From NCBI RefSeq assembly GCF_030323145.1, contig NZ_CP100470.1:186001-250000 (forward strand): DNA of 64,000 bases, read 5' to 3'. Position 1 is the first letter of the stretch, and each line of letters starts with the position of its first letter. Below, piece after piece: positions 43,580-52,893 of this stretch. Position numbers and translations under genes: made by a program. The notes under the pieces are model-generated. The model was not told where the DNA came from, did no database searches, and worked only from the letters and a program-made list of their open reading frames with translations. This stretch comes from Mesorhizobium sp. C432A. GTDB lineage: Bacteria; Pseudomonadota; Alphaproteobacteria; Rhizobiales; Rhizobiaceae.

Positions 43580-44277
43580 GCGAGCCCGTCTATAACTGGA
43601 ACGGCTTTGCCGGGCGCCAGGATCTGGCGGCAGCCCTTGCCGGCAATGTCGCGGCGCGCCTGACCAAGGCCATCAACGAGCGCGGCACGGCCCTGCTTGC
43701 CGTTTCCGGCGGCACCACGCCGGCAAAGTTCTTTGCAGCACTTTCGGCCATTCCGATCGCCTGGAACAAGGTGACGGTGACGCTGGTCGACGAACGGTTC
43801 GTGCCGGCCTCCTCGCCGCGCTCGAATGCGGGGCTGGTCGCGGCCAACCTGCTGCAGAACAAGGCGGCTGCCGCGCACTTCGTGCCGCTCTACCATGAGG
43901 CGGCAAGCATCGAGACCGCCGCGGCGGCCGACGATGCGGCGCTGAAGGCTCTGCCCTGGCCCCTCGATGTCGTCGTGCTCGGCATGGGCGGCGACGGCCA
44001 CACCGCCTCGTTCTTTCCCGACGCCGAGAATCTCGGCGATTTGCTCGACCCCGCCTCATCAAGGATCGTGCTGCCGGTTCACGCGGCAAGCGCCGGCGAA
44101 CCCCGGTTGACGCTGCCGCTGGCGCGGATCGTCGACGCCGGCTTCATCGCGCTGCATATAGAAGGCGAGGACAAGCGCACCGCCTTCGATGGTGCGATGG
44201 GACCGGGTGCGAAAAAGCCCATCCGCAAAGTGCTCGAAGCGGCACCCATCCCGGTAGAGGTGTTCTGGGCACCCTGA
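43561..44277 (+). CDS. pgl: 6-phosphogluconolactonase
   Basis: 238 residues. The ATG at 43561 lies inside the last codons of zwf (overlap 19 bases), so the longer frame beginning at 43438 is not needed. Typical motifs are [20 protein letters not shown] and [14 protein letters not shown]. It hydrolyses 6-phosphogluconolactone to 6-phosphogluconate. The gene lies between zwf and edd, the usual order for this pathway in rhizobia. Confidence 0.95.
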   Translation: MARKQLSEPVYNWNGFAGRQDLAAALAGNVAARLTKAINERGTALLAVSGGTTPAKFFAALSAIPIAWNKVTVTLVDERFVPASSPRSNAGLVAANLLQNKAAAAHFVPLYHEAASIETAAAADDAALKALPWPLDVVVLGMGGDGHTASFFPDAENLGDLLDPASSRIVLPVHAASAGEPRLTLPLARIVDAGFIALHIEGEDKRTAFDGAMGPGAKKPIRKVLEAAPIPVEVFWAP

Positions 44278-44341
44278 TTTCACGCAAAGCAGTCCCGGCA
44301 GACGGTGGAGGACGTTCTTCCGGGGCTCGAAAGGACCGACC

Positions 44342-46165
44342 ATGACAGCCAGACGCGACATCGAAGCCATCACGGAACGCATCCGCCAACGCTCGAAAGC
44401 CGGCCGCGAGCGCTATCTCGGCCGCATCGCCGAGACCTCCAGCCGCGCCGCCAACCGGGGGGTTCTGTCTTGCGGCAACCTCGCGCATGGCTTTGCCGTC
44501 TGCAGCCCGTCTGAAAAGCTGGCGCTCGGCGCCGACAAGGTGCCGAACCTCGGCATCATCACCTCCTACAATGACATGCTGTCGGCGCATCAGCCCTTCG
44601 AAACCTTCCCGGCGCTGATCAAGGAAGCCGCGAAGGAAGTTGGCGGCATCGCGCAAGTGGCCGGCGGCGTGCCCGCCATGTGCGACGGCGTGACCCAGGG
44701 ACAGCCCGGCATGGAGCTGTCGCTGTTTTCGCGCGACGTCATCGCCATGTCGGCGGCGATCGGCCTGTCGCACAACATGTTCGACGCCGCCGTCTATCTC
44801 GGCGTCTGCGACAAGATCGTGCCCGGGCTGGTGATTGCAGCCCTCACCTTTGGCCATCTGCCGGCGGTGTTCGTGCCGGCAGGGCCGATGACGACGGGCC
44901 TGCCCAATGACGAGAAGGCCAAGGTTCGCCAGCTCTATGCCGAGGGCAAGGCTGGGCGCGCAGAACTACTCGAAGCGGAGTCCAAATCCTATCACGGGCC
45001 GGGCACCTGCACCTTCTACGGCACCGCCAACTCCAACCAGATGCTGATGGAGATCATGGGCCTGCATACGCCCGGCGCCTCGTTCGTCAATCCGGGCACG
45101 CCGCTGCGCGACGCGCTGACGCGTGAGGCGACGAAGCGGGCGCTCGCCATCACCGCGCTCGGCAACGCCTACACGCCGGTCGGCCGCATGATCGACGAGC
45201 GCTCTTTCGTCAATGGCGTCGTCGGCCTGCACGCCACCGGCGGCTCTACCAACCACACCATCCACCTCATCGCCATGGCGGCGGCCGCCGGCATCACGCT
45301 TACCTGGCAGGACATTTCCGACCTGTCGGAAGCGGTGCCGCTTCTCGCGCGCGTCTATCCGAACGGGCTTGCCGACGTGAACCATTTCCATGCCGCCGGC
45401 GGGCTCGGCTTCCTGATCCGCGAATTGCTTGACGAAGGCATCCTGCATGAGGATGTGCAGACGGTATGGGGCGAAGGTCTCAGGCCCTATGCGGTCGAAG
45501 CCCGGCTCGGCGAAGACGGCAGCGTCGTGCGTGAAGCCTCGCCGCTGCAGAGCGGCGACGAGAAGGTGCTGGCGCCGTTCAAGAAGGCCTTCCAGCCGAC
45601 CGGCGGCCTGAAAGTGCTCGCCGGCAATCTCGGCCACGCCGTCATCAAGACGTCCGCCGTGAAGCCGGAACGCCGCGTCATCGAGGCGCCGGCCAAGGTG
45701 TTCGACAGCCAGCAGGGACTGAACGAAGCCTTCAAGGCCGGCACGCTGACCGGCGACTTCATCGCCGTCATCCGCTTCCAGGGCCCGAAGGCAAACGGCA
45801 TGCCGGAACTGCACAAGCTGACCACCGTGCTCGGCATCCTGCAGGATCGTGGCCAGCGCGTCGCGCTGGTCACGGACGGGCGCATGTCTGGCGCTTCCGG
45901 CAAGGTGCCGGCGGCGATCCATGTAACGCCGGAAGCGGTCGAGGAAGGGCCGATCGCCAGGATCCATGACGGCGACATCATCCGGCTCGACGCCGATGCC
46001 GGCACGCTGGAAGTGCTGGTGCCGGGGCCAGAGCTCGCGCTGCGCCGCACGGCCGACATCGATCTCATCGGCAACGAGTTCGGTTTCGGCCGCGAGCTGT
46101 TCGCCGGTTTCCGCCAGCTGGTCGGCCGCGCCGACCATGGCGCCAGTGCTTTCGGCACGGCCTGA
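44342..46165 (+). CDS. edd: Phosphogluconate dehydratase
   Basis: 607 residues, the normal length of the IlvD/Edd family. The family signature [19 protein letters not shown] contains one Fe-S cysteine, and the later [19 protein letters not shown] and [12 protein letters not shown] are present. It dehydrates 6-phosphogluconate to 2-keto-3-deoxy-6-phosphogluconate. It begins 64 bases after pgl and ends before a strong bidirectional terminator. No eda gene is found within the window, so the aldolase must be elsewhere. Confidence 0.96.
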   Translation: MTARRDIEAITERIRQRSKAGRERYLGRIAETSSRAANRGVLSCGNLAHGFAVCSPSEKLALGADKVPNLGIITSYNDMLSAHQPFETFPALIKEAAKEVGGIAQVAGGVPAMCDGVTQGQPGMELSLFSRDVIAMSAAIGLSHNMFDAAVYLGVCDKIVPGLVIAALTFGHLPAVFVPAGPMTTGLPNDEKAKVRQLYAEGKAGRAELLEAESKSYHGPGTCTFYGTANSNQMLMEIMGLHTPGASFVNPGTPLRDALTREATKRALAITALGNAYTPVGRMIDERSFVNGVVGLHATGGSTNHTIHLIAMAAAAGITLTWQDISDLSEAVPLLARVYPNGLADVNHFHAAGGLGFLIRELLDEGILHEDVQTVWGEGLRPYAVEARLGEDGSVVREASPLQSGDEKVLAPFKKAFQPTGGLKVLAGNLGHAVIKTSAVKPERRVIEAPAKVFDSQQGLNEAFKAGTLTGDFIAVIRFQGPKANGMPELHKLTTVLGILQDRGQRVALVTDGRMSGASGKVPAAIHVTPEAVEEGPIARIHDGDIIRLDADAGTLEVLVPGPELALRRTADIDLIGNEFGFGRELFAGFRQLVGRADHGASAFGTA

Positions 46166-46187
46166 GGCATCATTGCCTATTTTGTAA

Positions 46188-46223
46188 AAAGGGCGGCTCG
46201 AGCTCGGTTTGAGGCCGCCCTTT
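46188..46223. terminator. Bidirectional terminator between edd and the VWA protein gene
   Basis: AAAGGGCGGC (46188-46197) and GCCGCCCTTT (46214-46223) form a perfect 10-base stem with a 16-base loop. The A- and T-rich ends make it work for both convergent genes. Confidence 0.88.
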
Positions 46224-46242
46224 GGTGAGGGATGGATGGCGA

Positions 46243-47901
46243 TTACGGCTGAACCGTAATCTCGCTCCGTTCGCCGGCCTTGACCGTCACCGGCATTTCC
46301 TTGTCATGGCCTTGATCGGACATGTGGCGGAGGACGACATAGTCGCCGGCCGGGATAGTCTGCTGCCAGGTGTCGCCATAGTTCAGGCCGAGCGCCTTGC
46401 GGTTGCCCTGGATATCCTTCTTCGACGACAGCACCTCGATCGAATAGGCACCCGGCGCCGACATCACCAGCACGCCGGCATCGAGCGTCACCTTGACGTC
46501 CTTGACGTCGCCAACCTTGACGCTGAAAGGCTGCTCGACGGTTGCGAGCTCAAGCGAGGTGACCGCGACATAGTCGTCCGGCGGCAGCCAGAACTTGCTG
46601 TCGGGCCCATAGGAGTGGGCGACATCGTCACGCGAGCCGTCGATCTTTTTCTTGGCCTTGACGATCTGGACGCTGATGCCCGAGGAGTCGGCCTTGTCGC
46701 CGCCTGCAGTGTAGTAGGCGTTGACGGCGGCATGGCCGACGCCGACGACTATGTCTTTTTCCACAGTCTGCCCGGCGGCGAGCTGGATGTTCTCGGTCAC
46801 CGAGCCGCTGCCGATCGCAACCGTCACCTTCTGCTCACCAGCCGGCACGATGATCCTGGTGTCGCCATAGTGGGTGGTGCTGCCGCCCGGGAAGGCGAAG
46901 TCGACATGGGCTTCGTCACTGATCTCGGCGCCCTGGCTTGGCTTCGGATGGATGAGCATGGTGCCGGCGTTCAAGGTGAAGAGCGGCTTGTAGACCTGGC
47001 CCGCCTCGATCTTGACCTTCTGTTCCGCCCGAGCTTCGTCGGCGCGCGCGACGACGACATAGTCGCCCGGCTCGAGATTGGCCTCGTAGTTGTTGTACTG
47101 GGTGGTGACGGCCTCGCCGCGCGTGCCATCGGCCTTGGCCTTGTAGACCTCCCAGGCATTGCCGTCGGTGATCGGATCGCCGCCTTCCGCCATGACCACG
47201 GTCGGGATGAAATTGAATTCGGGCTTTGCCGGTTCAGGGGCAGGCGCCGGAGCGGGTTCGGGTGCCGGCGCCGGAGCCGGCGCGGCGACGGTTTCGACCA
47301 GTGCTTCCTGCAGCGCCTTCTCGTCCGAGGCCTGGATATATTTGCCGCCGGTGTTGTCGGCAAGGCAGGCGATCTGCTTGCCCTCGTCAGCGGTCAGGCC
47401 GAAGCCGACGACGTCGACGGTGAAATCGACGCCTGAGGCCTCCAGTTCCTTGCCCAGCGCGCACGGGTCACCTTCACAGGTTTCAAGCCCATCGGTGATG
47501 AGAACCACGGTCGCCTTGTCCTCGGTGTATTTCAGAGCTTCGGCCGCCTGCTTGACGGCTGCGGTCAGCGGCGTCTTGCCGAGGAATTTCAGGCTGTCGG
47601 CAGCGGCCGAAATGGCGCTAGCCGAGCCGGCTTGCGGCGGCACGATCAGCTCGATGTCGTCGCAGCTGCCCTTTTCGCGGTGGCCATAGGCCATTAAGCC
47701 GATCTCGTCGTCGCCCGGGACCGACTGCAGTACGGTCCTCAGCGATTCGCGCGCGATCTCGAGCTTCGGCTTGCCGTCGATCTGGGCCCACATCGAGCCT
47801 GAAGCGTCAAGAATGATGATAACCTTATTGGCGGCAAAGCCGAGCGAAGTCATCGACAAAAGGAGCAGCGCCGCAGCGACGCTCCGCAAAAGTCCCGCCA
47901 T
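46243..47901 (-). CDS. VWA domain protein, exported
   Basis: 552 residues from the ATG at 47901 after AAGGAGATTTCG; the frame is open to 47967. Residues 1-23 are a signal peptide. A von Willebrand factor A domain follows (about 27-190) with the MIDAS motif LDASGSMWA (DxSxS) and GLETCEG later. A Pro/Ala-rich hinge (APAPEPAPAPAP) leads to three Ig-like repeated units, each with GDYVVVARADEA-like and GEYxVxAP-like patterns (for example PAGEQKVTVAIG and IPAGDYVVLRHM). It is probably a periplasmic adhesion or assembly factor. Its target is unknown, and it has no AAA/MoxR partner gene nearby. Confidence 0.85.
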   Translation of the reverse strand: MAGLLRSVAAALLLLSMTSLGFAANKVIIILDASGSMWAQIDGKPKLEIARESLRTVLQSVPGDDEIGLMAYGHREKGSCDDIELIVPPQAGSASAISAAADSLKFLGKTPLTAAVKQAAEALKYTEDKATVVLITDGLETCEGDPCALGKELEASGVDFTVDVVGFGLTADEGKQIACLADNTGGKYIQASDEKALQEALVETVAAPAPAPAPEPAPAPAPEPAKPEFNFIPTVVMAEGGDPITDGNAWEVYKAKADGTRGEAVTTQYNNYEANLEPGDYVVVARADEARAEQKVKIEAGQVYKPLFTLNAGTMLIHPKPSQGAEISDEAHVDFAFPGGSTTHYGDTRIIVPAGEQKVTVAIGSGSVTENIQLAAGQTVEKDIVVGVGHAAVNAYYTAGGDKADSSGISVQIVKAKKKIDGSRDDVAHSYGPDSKFWLPPDDYVAVTSLELATVEQPFSVKVGDVKDVKVTLDAGVLVMSAPGAYSIEVLSSKKDIQGNRKALGLNYGDTWQQTIPAGDYVVLRHMSDQGHDKEMPVTVKAGERSEITVQP

Positions 47902-47984
47902 CGAAATCTCCTTGAGGCCGCCCTCTGATCCGCGCCGGAAGCTATTTGACAGCGCGTCCGGACACAAGCCTGGAGCGGGTTACT

Positions 47985-48082
47985 AGATCATGATGAGATT
48001 TGGATGAAATCTCATCATGATCTAACCCTTTGTTGGAGCACGATCTTTTCCAAAAACCGGCACCCACTTTTTGGGATCATGC
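47985..48082. repeat. Palindrome followed by a Rhizobiales intergenic repeat
   Basis: AGATCATGATGAGATTT (47985-48001) pairs perfectly over 17 bases with its inverse at 48007-48023, loop GGATG. It is followed by a second imperfect palindrome, GAGCACGATCTTTTCC ... TTTTTGGGATCATGC (about 48036-48082), which resembles the widespread rhizobial element with a CGGAAAACCGG-like core. The first palindrome could end transcription in both directions, since it lies between two minus-strand genes. Confidence 0.72.
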
Positions 48083-48136
48083 TTCTAACGGTTGCAGTGT
48101 AACAGGATCGGCGCCGGCAGAGCTGGTAACACGAAA

Positions 48137-49135
48137 TCAGTAGGTGGTGCGCCGCTCTTCGGAAGGCGGACGGCCAAACTGCAGCCGATAGCTCTGCGCG
48201 AAATAGGAGTGCGAGGTAAAGCCGGTGGCAATGGCCACGTCGAGGATCGGCATGTTGGTCTGGCGCAGCAGTTCGCGCGCCCGCTCAAGCCTGAGCCGCA
48301 TGTAGTAACGACCGGGCGTGACGCTCAAATGGCGCAGGAACAAGCGCTCGACCTGGCGCACCGACAGGCCCGCCGATTTGGCAAGCTGCACGGCTGATAG
48401 CGGCTCGTCGAGATGGTCGGCCATCAGTTCGACGATGCGCCTTAGCTTCTCCGACTTGCCGGTCAGGTCGCGCTCCGGCCCGACGCGCTGGCGGTCGCCG
48501 GCGGAGCGGATGCGCTCATGCTGGAACTGGTTGGCAACGCCGTTGGCGAGGTTCGAGCCGAAGTCGCCACGCACGATCTCCAGCATCAGGTCGATCGAGG
48601 TGGTGCCGCCGGCGCAGGTGTAGCGCTTGCGGTCGATCTCGAAGACGTTGCCGGTGCAATTGATGTCGGGAAAGCGCTCGACGAAGCCGGCGCGGTTTTC
48701 CCAATGGATGGTGCAGCGATAACCTTCGAGCTGACCGGCTTCGGCCAGGAGGTAAGAGCCGACCGACAACGCGCCGAGCGCATTGCCGCGCCGGCCCCAG
48801 CTGCGCAGCGCCGCCAGCACCTTGCTCTTGCCGGGGAACTCGACCGACAGGCCCACCGACACGAATAGGATATCGACGGGCGGCAAATCGGCGACGGCAT
48901 AGTCGATCTTGAGCGGCAGGCCGTTGGAGGCCATGACGGGATCGCCGTCGGCCGAGACCGTCGTCCAGCCATAGAAATCGCGGCCGAGCAGGCGGTTGGC
49001 CGAGCGGAAGGTATCGATCGCCGCTGCCAGCGAAAACATCGAAAACTTGTCGACCAGCAGGAACGCGAATTGCCGGCCCCCTTGAACGGGATCATCCACG
49101 ACCGGCCGTTCAGAGGGTACAGTAAGGTTCGGCAA
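48137..49135 (-). CDS. GlxA family transcriptional regulator (DJ-1/PfpI plus AraC HTH)
   Basis: About 332 residues. The frame is open to 49876, but the upstream part is a shadow of folD. No ATG is available, so a TTG at 49135 is preferred; a GTG at 49099 is possible. The N-terminal DJ-1/PfpI-like domain shows FAFLLVDKFSMFSLAAAIDT, NALGALSVGSYLLAEAG and CAGGTTSIDLMLEIV, and the C-terminal AraC HTH shows SVRQVERLFLRHL and PILDVAIATGFTSHSYFAQS. Such regulators control catabolism of quaternary amines or arginine. No obvious target is next to it; it sits 17 bases after folD on the same strand. Confidence 0.85.
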   Translation of the reverse strand: MPNLTVPSERPVVDDPVQGGRQFAFLLVDKFSMFSLAAAIDTFRSANRLLGRDFYGWTTVSADGDPVMASNGLPLKIDYAVADLPPVDILFVSVGLSVEFPGKSKVLAALRSWGRRGNALGALSVGSYLLAEAGQLEGYRCTIHWENRAGFVERFPDINCTGNVFEIDRKRYTCAGGTTSIDLMLEIVRGDFGSNLANGVANQFQHERIRSAGDRQRVGPERDLTGKSEKLRRIVELMADHLDEPLSAVQLAKSAGLSVRQVERLFLRHLSVTPGRYYMRLRLERARELLRQTNMPILDVAIATGFTSHSYFAQSYRLQFGRPPSEERRTTY

Positions 49136-49152
49136 AGAAGCTGCTTTCTGGG

Positions 49153-50052
49153 TCAGAAGGAAGGCCGCTTCAAGCCGGCCGCAAGGTAGGCTGAGGCTAA
49201 CGTATTGGCCATCAGCATGGCAATGGTCATCGGTCCGACACCGCCGGGCACGGGGGTGATGGCGCCGGCGGCCTTGGCCGCTTCGGCATAGGCTACATCG
49301 CCGACGAGGCGGGTTTTGCCTTCGCCCTTCTCGGGTGCGGCAATGCGGTTGATCCCGACATCGATCACGGTGGCGCCGGGCTTGACCCAGTCGCCCTTGA
49401 TCATTTCGGGCCGGCCGACGGCGGCAACCAGAATGTCGGCTGTGCGGGCCAGTGCCGGCAGATCCTTGGTGCGGCTGTGGGCGATGGTGACGGTGCAGTT
49501 GGCGGCAAGCAACAGATTTGCCATCGGCTTGCCGACGATGTTGGAGCGGCCGACGACGACCGCGTTGAGGCCGGAAAGATCCTTGCCGCGCACGCGTTCG
49601 ATCAAAAGCATGGAGCCGGCCGGCGTGCAGGGCACGAAGGCTGTTTCGAGTTCGCCGGTGCCGAGCTTGCCGACATTGATGAAATGAAAGCCGTCGACAT
49701 CCTTTTGCGGTGCGATGGCCTGGATGATCTTGCCGGCATCGATATGGGCGGGAAGCGGCAGCTGCACCAGAATGCCGTTGATGGCCGGATCGGCGTTGAG
49801 TTCGCCGATGATCTTCAGCAGTGCCGCTTCGGACGTGTCGGCCGGCAGCGTGTGCTGCAGCGAATGAAAGCCGCATTCCTTGGCGGTGCGCGACTTCGAC
49901 GCGACATAGACCTGGCTTGCCGGATCCTCGCCGACGATGACCACCGCTAAGCCGGGCTGGGCCTTTCCCTTGGCGACCAGGTCCTCGGTCAAGGCCTTGA
50001 CCTTCTGAACCACGTCTGCGGCGACGATCTTTCCGTCAATCACTTCGGCCAT
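49153..50052 (-). CDS. folD: Bifunctional methylenetetrahydrofolate dehydrogenase/cyclohydrolase
   Basis: 299 residues, the usual length. Start [16 protein letters not shown] follows GAGGATGGTTC. Motifs are [14 protein letters not shown] (Lys of the catalytic YxxxK), [26 protein letters not shown] (NADP loop) and [14 protein letters not shown]. It interconverts 5,10-methylene- and 10-formyl-tetrahydrofolate and is a housekeeping gene. A regulator gene follows on the same strand. Confidence 0.96.
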   Translation of the reverse strand: MAEVIDGKIVAADVVQKVKALTEDLVAKGKAQPGLAVVIVGEDPASQVYVASKSRTAKECGFHSLQHTLPADTSEAALLKIIGELNADPAINGILVQLPLPAHIDAGKIIQAIAPQKDVDGFHFINVGKLGTGELETAFVPCTPAGSMLLIERVRGKDLSGLNAVVVGRSNIVGKPMANLLLAANCTVTIAHSRTKDLPALARTADILVAAVGRPEMIKGDWVKPGATVIDVGINRIAAPEKGEGKTRLVGDVAYAEAAKAAGAITPVPGGVGPMTIAMLMANTLASAYLAAGLKRPSF

Positions 50053-50111
50053 GAACCATCCTCGACATCATTCCAGCCAAGGCGCGGCGCGCGCCTTGAA
50101 CGTTGCTTCGT

Positions 50112-50409
50112 GCATGTCGTTGTTCCAAACGTTCCGCCCTTTCGGGTAAAGCCCGACGGCAGCGCTTTTTGGGCGCCATGCTGCGCGGCATTGTCACGAA
50201 ATTTGGCCTAAGCAATCCCGTCAAAGCGCCGTCACATGCCGTAAACTCGAAACCGGCAGCTTTTATTCTGTGCTGACGGGCTCAGAGCGACTCATCCTTT
50301 CACGGAAAGGCTAAACCGCTCTATTTCTTGTTTTGACGCAATTCCCAAGGGAAAGCGCGCTACGCGCTTTTCCCGGGAAAACCGTTTCACACTTTCCTGG
50401 AATTGCTCA
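50112..50409. repeat. Two Rhizobiales intergenic repeats upstream of folD
   Basis: The 354-base gap 50053-50406 holds no gene. The first element (about 50112-50200) reads GCATGTCGTTGTTCC ... TTTTTGGGCGCCATGC and is a diverged copy of the element at 20391 and 41834. The second (about 50285-50409) carries AGAGCGACTCATCC, TTTCACGGAAA, GACGCAATTCCC and CACACTTTCCTGGAATTGC, the composition typical of a common rhizobial mosaic element. The second element ends at the stop codon of the downstream gumC-like gene. Confidence 0.66.
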
Positions 50410-52695
50410 GAAATAGCGGCGGTGCGAACGGCTTTCGGTGAGTTCGCGCACCGCTTCGCGAAATTCGCGCAGGCCGGCGCGGATATCGTCGATTTGCGCC
50501 TGCTGGTCTTCCGGCGCCGCCCCAGCGGGCTGCGGAGAAGACCACGGCCCGGACGCCGCGGGCATCGGCTGAGCCTGCGAATAGGCATAGTCAGCCGGCT
50601 GACGAGGCTGCGCGTAGCCAGGCTGCTGCGCAGGGGAATTGGCGTGCGGAACCTCGTTCCGGAAGTCCGGCTGGCGATAGCCCACAGGCTCCTGCACCGG
50701 CCTTGTATATTCGGCGGCTGGTTGGGCGCGGTAGGTCTCGACGGGTTCGCCTGACGTCCCGCTACCCGGCGCGGCTTTGCGCATCGCCGAGAACAGTCCG
50801 TCGAACAGACCTGGGCTCCGGGCGGGAGCGGCCGCGGTCGGCAACACCGGAGGTGCTGCCGGTGGCGGCGCCACAGGCAGCGGCGCGCGATAGACCTTGT
50901 CCTCGACCGGAGGGCGGCGCTCGTCCATTCTGCCGCGCGAACGCGAATTGGCAGCGCCGCGCAGGCTGGCAAAGGCGCCGCGCATGGCGCCGACACCGAT
51001 GCCCGAAGCAAGCCCGAGCAGCAGGCCGGCCATCGCTATTACAGCCCGCGACGGTCCGTTGGGTTCGAGCGGCGGTTGCGCGGGGGTCATCAGATTGATG
51101 TTGGTGGTGTTGATGTTTTGCTGTTCGCCGGTCTCCTTGGCGCGCAGAAGGTACTGTTCGTAGACGGAGCGTTTGGCCGTGGCATCACGCTCCAGTTCGC
51201 GCAGGCTGACCAGATCGCTGTTGACGTCGCCGCTCTGGACCTTTGCCTGAGCCAGGCGGGAAGCGAGATCCTGCTCAAGCTGGACCGAGCGCTTCAAGTC
51301 GACCTGCAGCGACGAGGCGATGCGGCGCAGTTCGCCTGCGATGCGCTCGCGCGAGCCGTCGAGCTGGGCACTGAGCGCCTGGTATTCGGGATGACGCGGT
51401 CCCAGACGCACGGCGGCGCGGTCGGCCTCCTGCTTCAAAGCTGCATATTGCGCGCGCAGTTCGCTCATCGTGTTGGAATTGATTTCTTCCGGCAACGTGC
51501 CGTTGATGACCGAATTAACGTCCAGCGAACGCGCCGACGCGGCCCGGGCATTGAGTTCCAGCGTACGGGCCCGGGTGACTGAGAACTGCTCGTTGAGCTT
51601 CAGCATCTGGTCGTCGCTGATCAGATGGCCCTGCGCGTCGACGAGATCATGCGTGGCCCTGAAATCCTCGACCTTGCGCTCCGCTGTCTCGACATCCTTG
51701 CGCAGGTCATCGAGCTTGGCCGTCAGCTGGTCCGTCGCGCGCCCGGCCATCCCGAACTGGTATTGGGCCGCCTCCTGCTGGAAAACGTCCCTGGTCGTAT
51801 TGGCTATCTTCGCCGATTTGTCGGCGCTTTGAGTGGTGGCGCTGATGGAAACGACAAAGCTCTTGCCGCTGCGCTCAACCGACAGGCTCTTGGCCAGATT
51901 GCCGACCGCCAGCGCCTGGCGGCGCACTTCACCGGCGCCGCCAGGGCCATCCTGGCGCGACAGTATCGAGCGAATGAGCGACAGGACGCCAAGGCCGCCA
52001 GAGCCCTGTCCGTTGAATTCCGGATCGTCGACGAGATTGAGATCGGCCACGACCTTGTCGAGGACCTTGCCGGATATCACCATCTTGATGCGGGTTTCGA
52101 CAACAGCCAGCGCCGCATCGGGCTGCCCGACCGGTTGGGTGAGATCGTTGTCGGAAAGCTTCAGGTCGCCTGGCTCGATGACCATCTGTGTGGTGGCTTC
52201 GTATTTCTTCGGTGTCGAAACGGCGACGGCGACGCCGAGCACCGTGCCCAATATCGTCGTCGAGACGATCAGCAACTTGGAACGACTAATGCCGCGGACG
52301 ACCTGGAGCGGATCGATCAGCGGCTTCCATTCCTGCCCGTCATCGTCGTCGCGGTCCGGTCGCTGCTCGTGGAAAGAGCGGAGCTCATAGGCGGCGTGCT
52401 GCTGACGCCGGCCGGAAACAGGCTCCTCACGCGCGCTGGCGGCCGAAACGGGTTCGCCGTCGGCCTGGAACTGCGGCGGCTCGGGCGGTGACGTTGGCGC
52501 CGGATTCGACCGCGCCTCGCGTTGCGAGCGGGCTATGCGGTGACGCGTGGCGGCGTCCTCGCGCCATGACGGATCGACCCGGTCACCGATCGAGACCGCC
52601 GACGCATCCGCCGCCTCATCGCCGCGCACGGCTTTGCCGAGCGCCAGGAGGGAGCGCTCGCGCCTCCAGTCTTCACGGTTTTCCCTGTCGACCAT
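50407..52695 (-). CDS. GumC/Wzz-type polysaccharide chain-length and export protein
   Basis: 762 residues, starting MVDRENREDWRRERSLL. An N-terminal disordered, charged region of about 140 residues is followed by a membrane helix (LLIVSTTILGTVLGVAVAVS) and a Wzz periplasmic domain beginning TPKKYEATTQMVI, a long coiled-coil stretch to about residue 540, and a second helix (VIAMAGLLLGLASGIGVGA). There is no C-terminal tyrosine kinase. Instead a 170-residue Pro/Ala/Gln-rich cytoplasmic tail follows. The partner kinase or phosphatase is not in the window. It sits at the head of the polysaccharide cluster, divergent from the flippase gene. Confidence 0.86.
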   Translation of the reverse strand: MVDRENREDWRRERSLLALGKAVRGDEAADASAVSIGDRVDPSWREDAATRHRIARSQREARSNPAPTSPPEPPQFQADGEPVSAASAREEPVSGRRQQHAAYELRSFHEQRPDRDDDDGQEWKPLIDPLQVVRGISRSKLLIVSTTILGTVLGVAVAVSTPKKYEATTQMVIEPGDLKLSDNDLTQPVGQPDAALAVVETRIKMVISGKVLDKVVADLNLVDDPEFNGQGSGGLGVLSLIRSILSRQDGPGGAGEVRRQALAVGNLAKSLSVERSGKSFVVSISATTQSADKSAKIANTTRDVFQQEAAQYQFGMAGRATDQLTAKLDDLRKDVETAERKVEDFRATHDLVDAQGHLISDDQMLKLNEQFSVTRARTLELNARAASARSLDVNSVINGTLPEEINSNTMSELRAQYAALKQEADRAAVRLGPRHPEYQALSAQLDGSRERIAGELRRIASSLQVDLKRSVQLEQDLASRLAQAKVQSGDVNSDLVSLRELERDATAKRSVYEQYLLRAKETGEQQNINTTNINLMTPAQPPLEPNGPSRAVIAMAGLLLGLASGIGVGAMRGAFASLRGAANSRSRGRMDERRPPVEDKVYRAPLPVAPPPAAPPVLPTAAAPARSPGLFDGLFSAMRKAAPGSGTSGEPVETYRAQPAAEYTRPVQEPVGYRQPDFRNEVPHANSPAQQPGYAQPRQPADYAYSQAQPMPAASGPWSSPQPAGAAPEDQQAQIDDIRAGLREFREAVRELTESRSHRRYF

Positions 52696-52893
52696 TGTCT
52701 CGAAACTTTACCTTCGACGGCGCAGGAGCGGCGGTCGGCCAATCGTTAAGTCACGCTAAACAGGCATGGGAAACAAAAGGTTAATTTCCGAAGTCTGCAA
52801 GTGAAAGTTTCTCGCTTCGCCACGCATTGCCGGGATCTGTAAAATGGCGTCAGAACCGCACGTTAAGCTTTCCGGATTACGGCTTTCCTCGAT

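Noticed and set aside
48137..49876. 579-residue frame reading from folD into the GlxA regulator gene
   Set aside because: Its N-terminal half is an Arg/His-rich shadow of folD in another frame; only the part after about 49135 shows the DJ-1/AraC protein.
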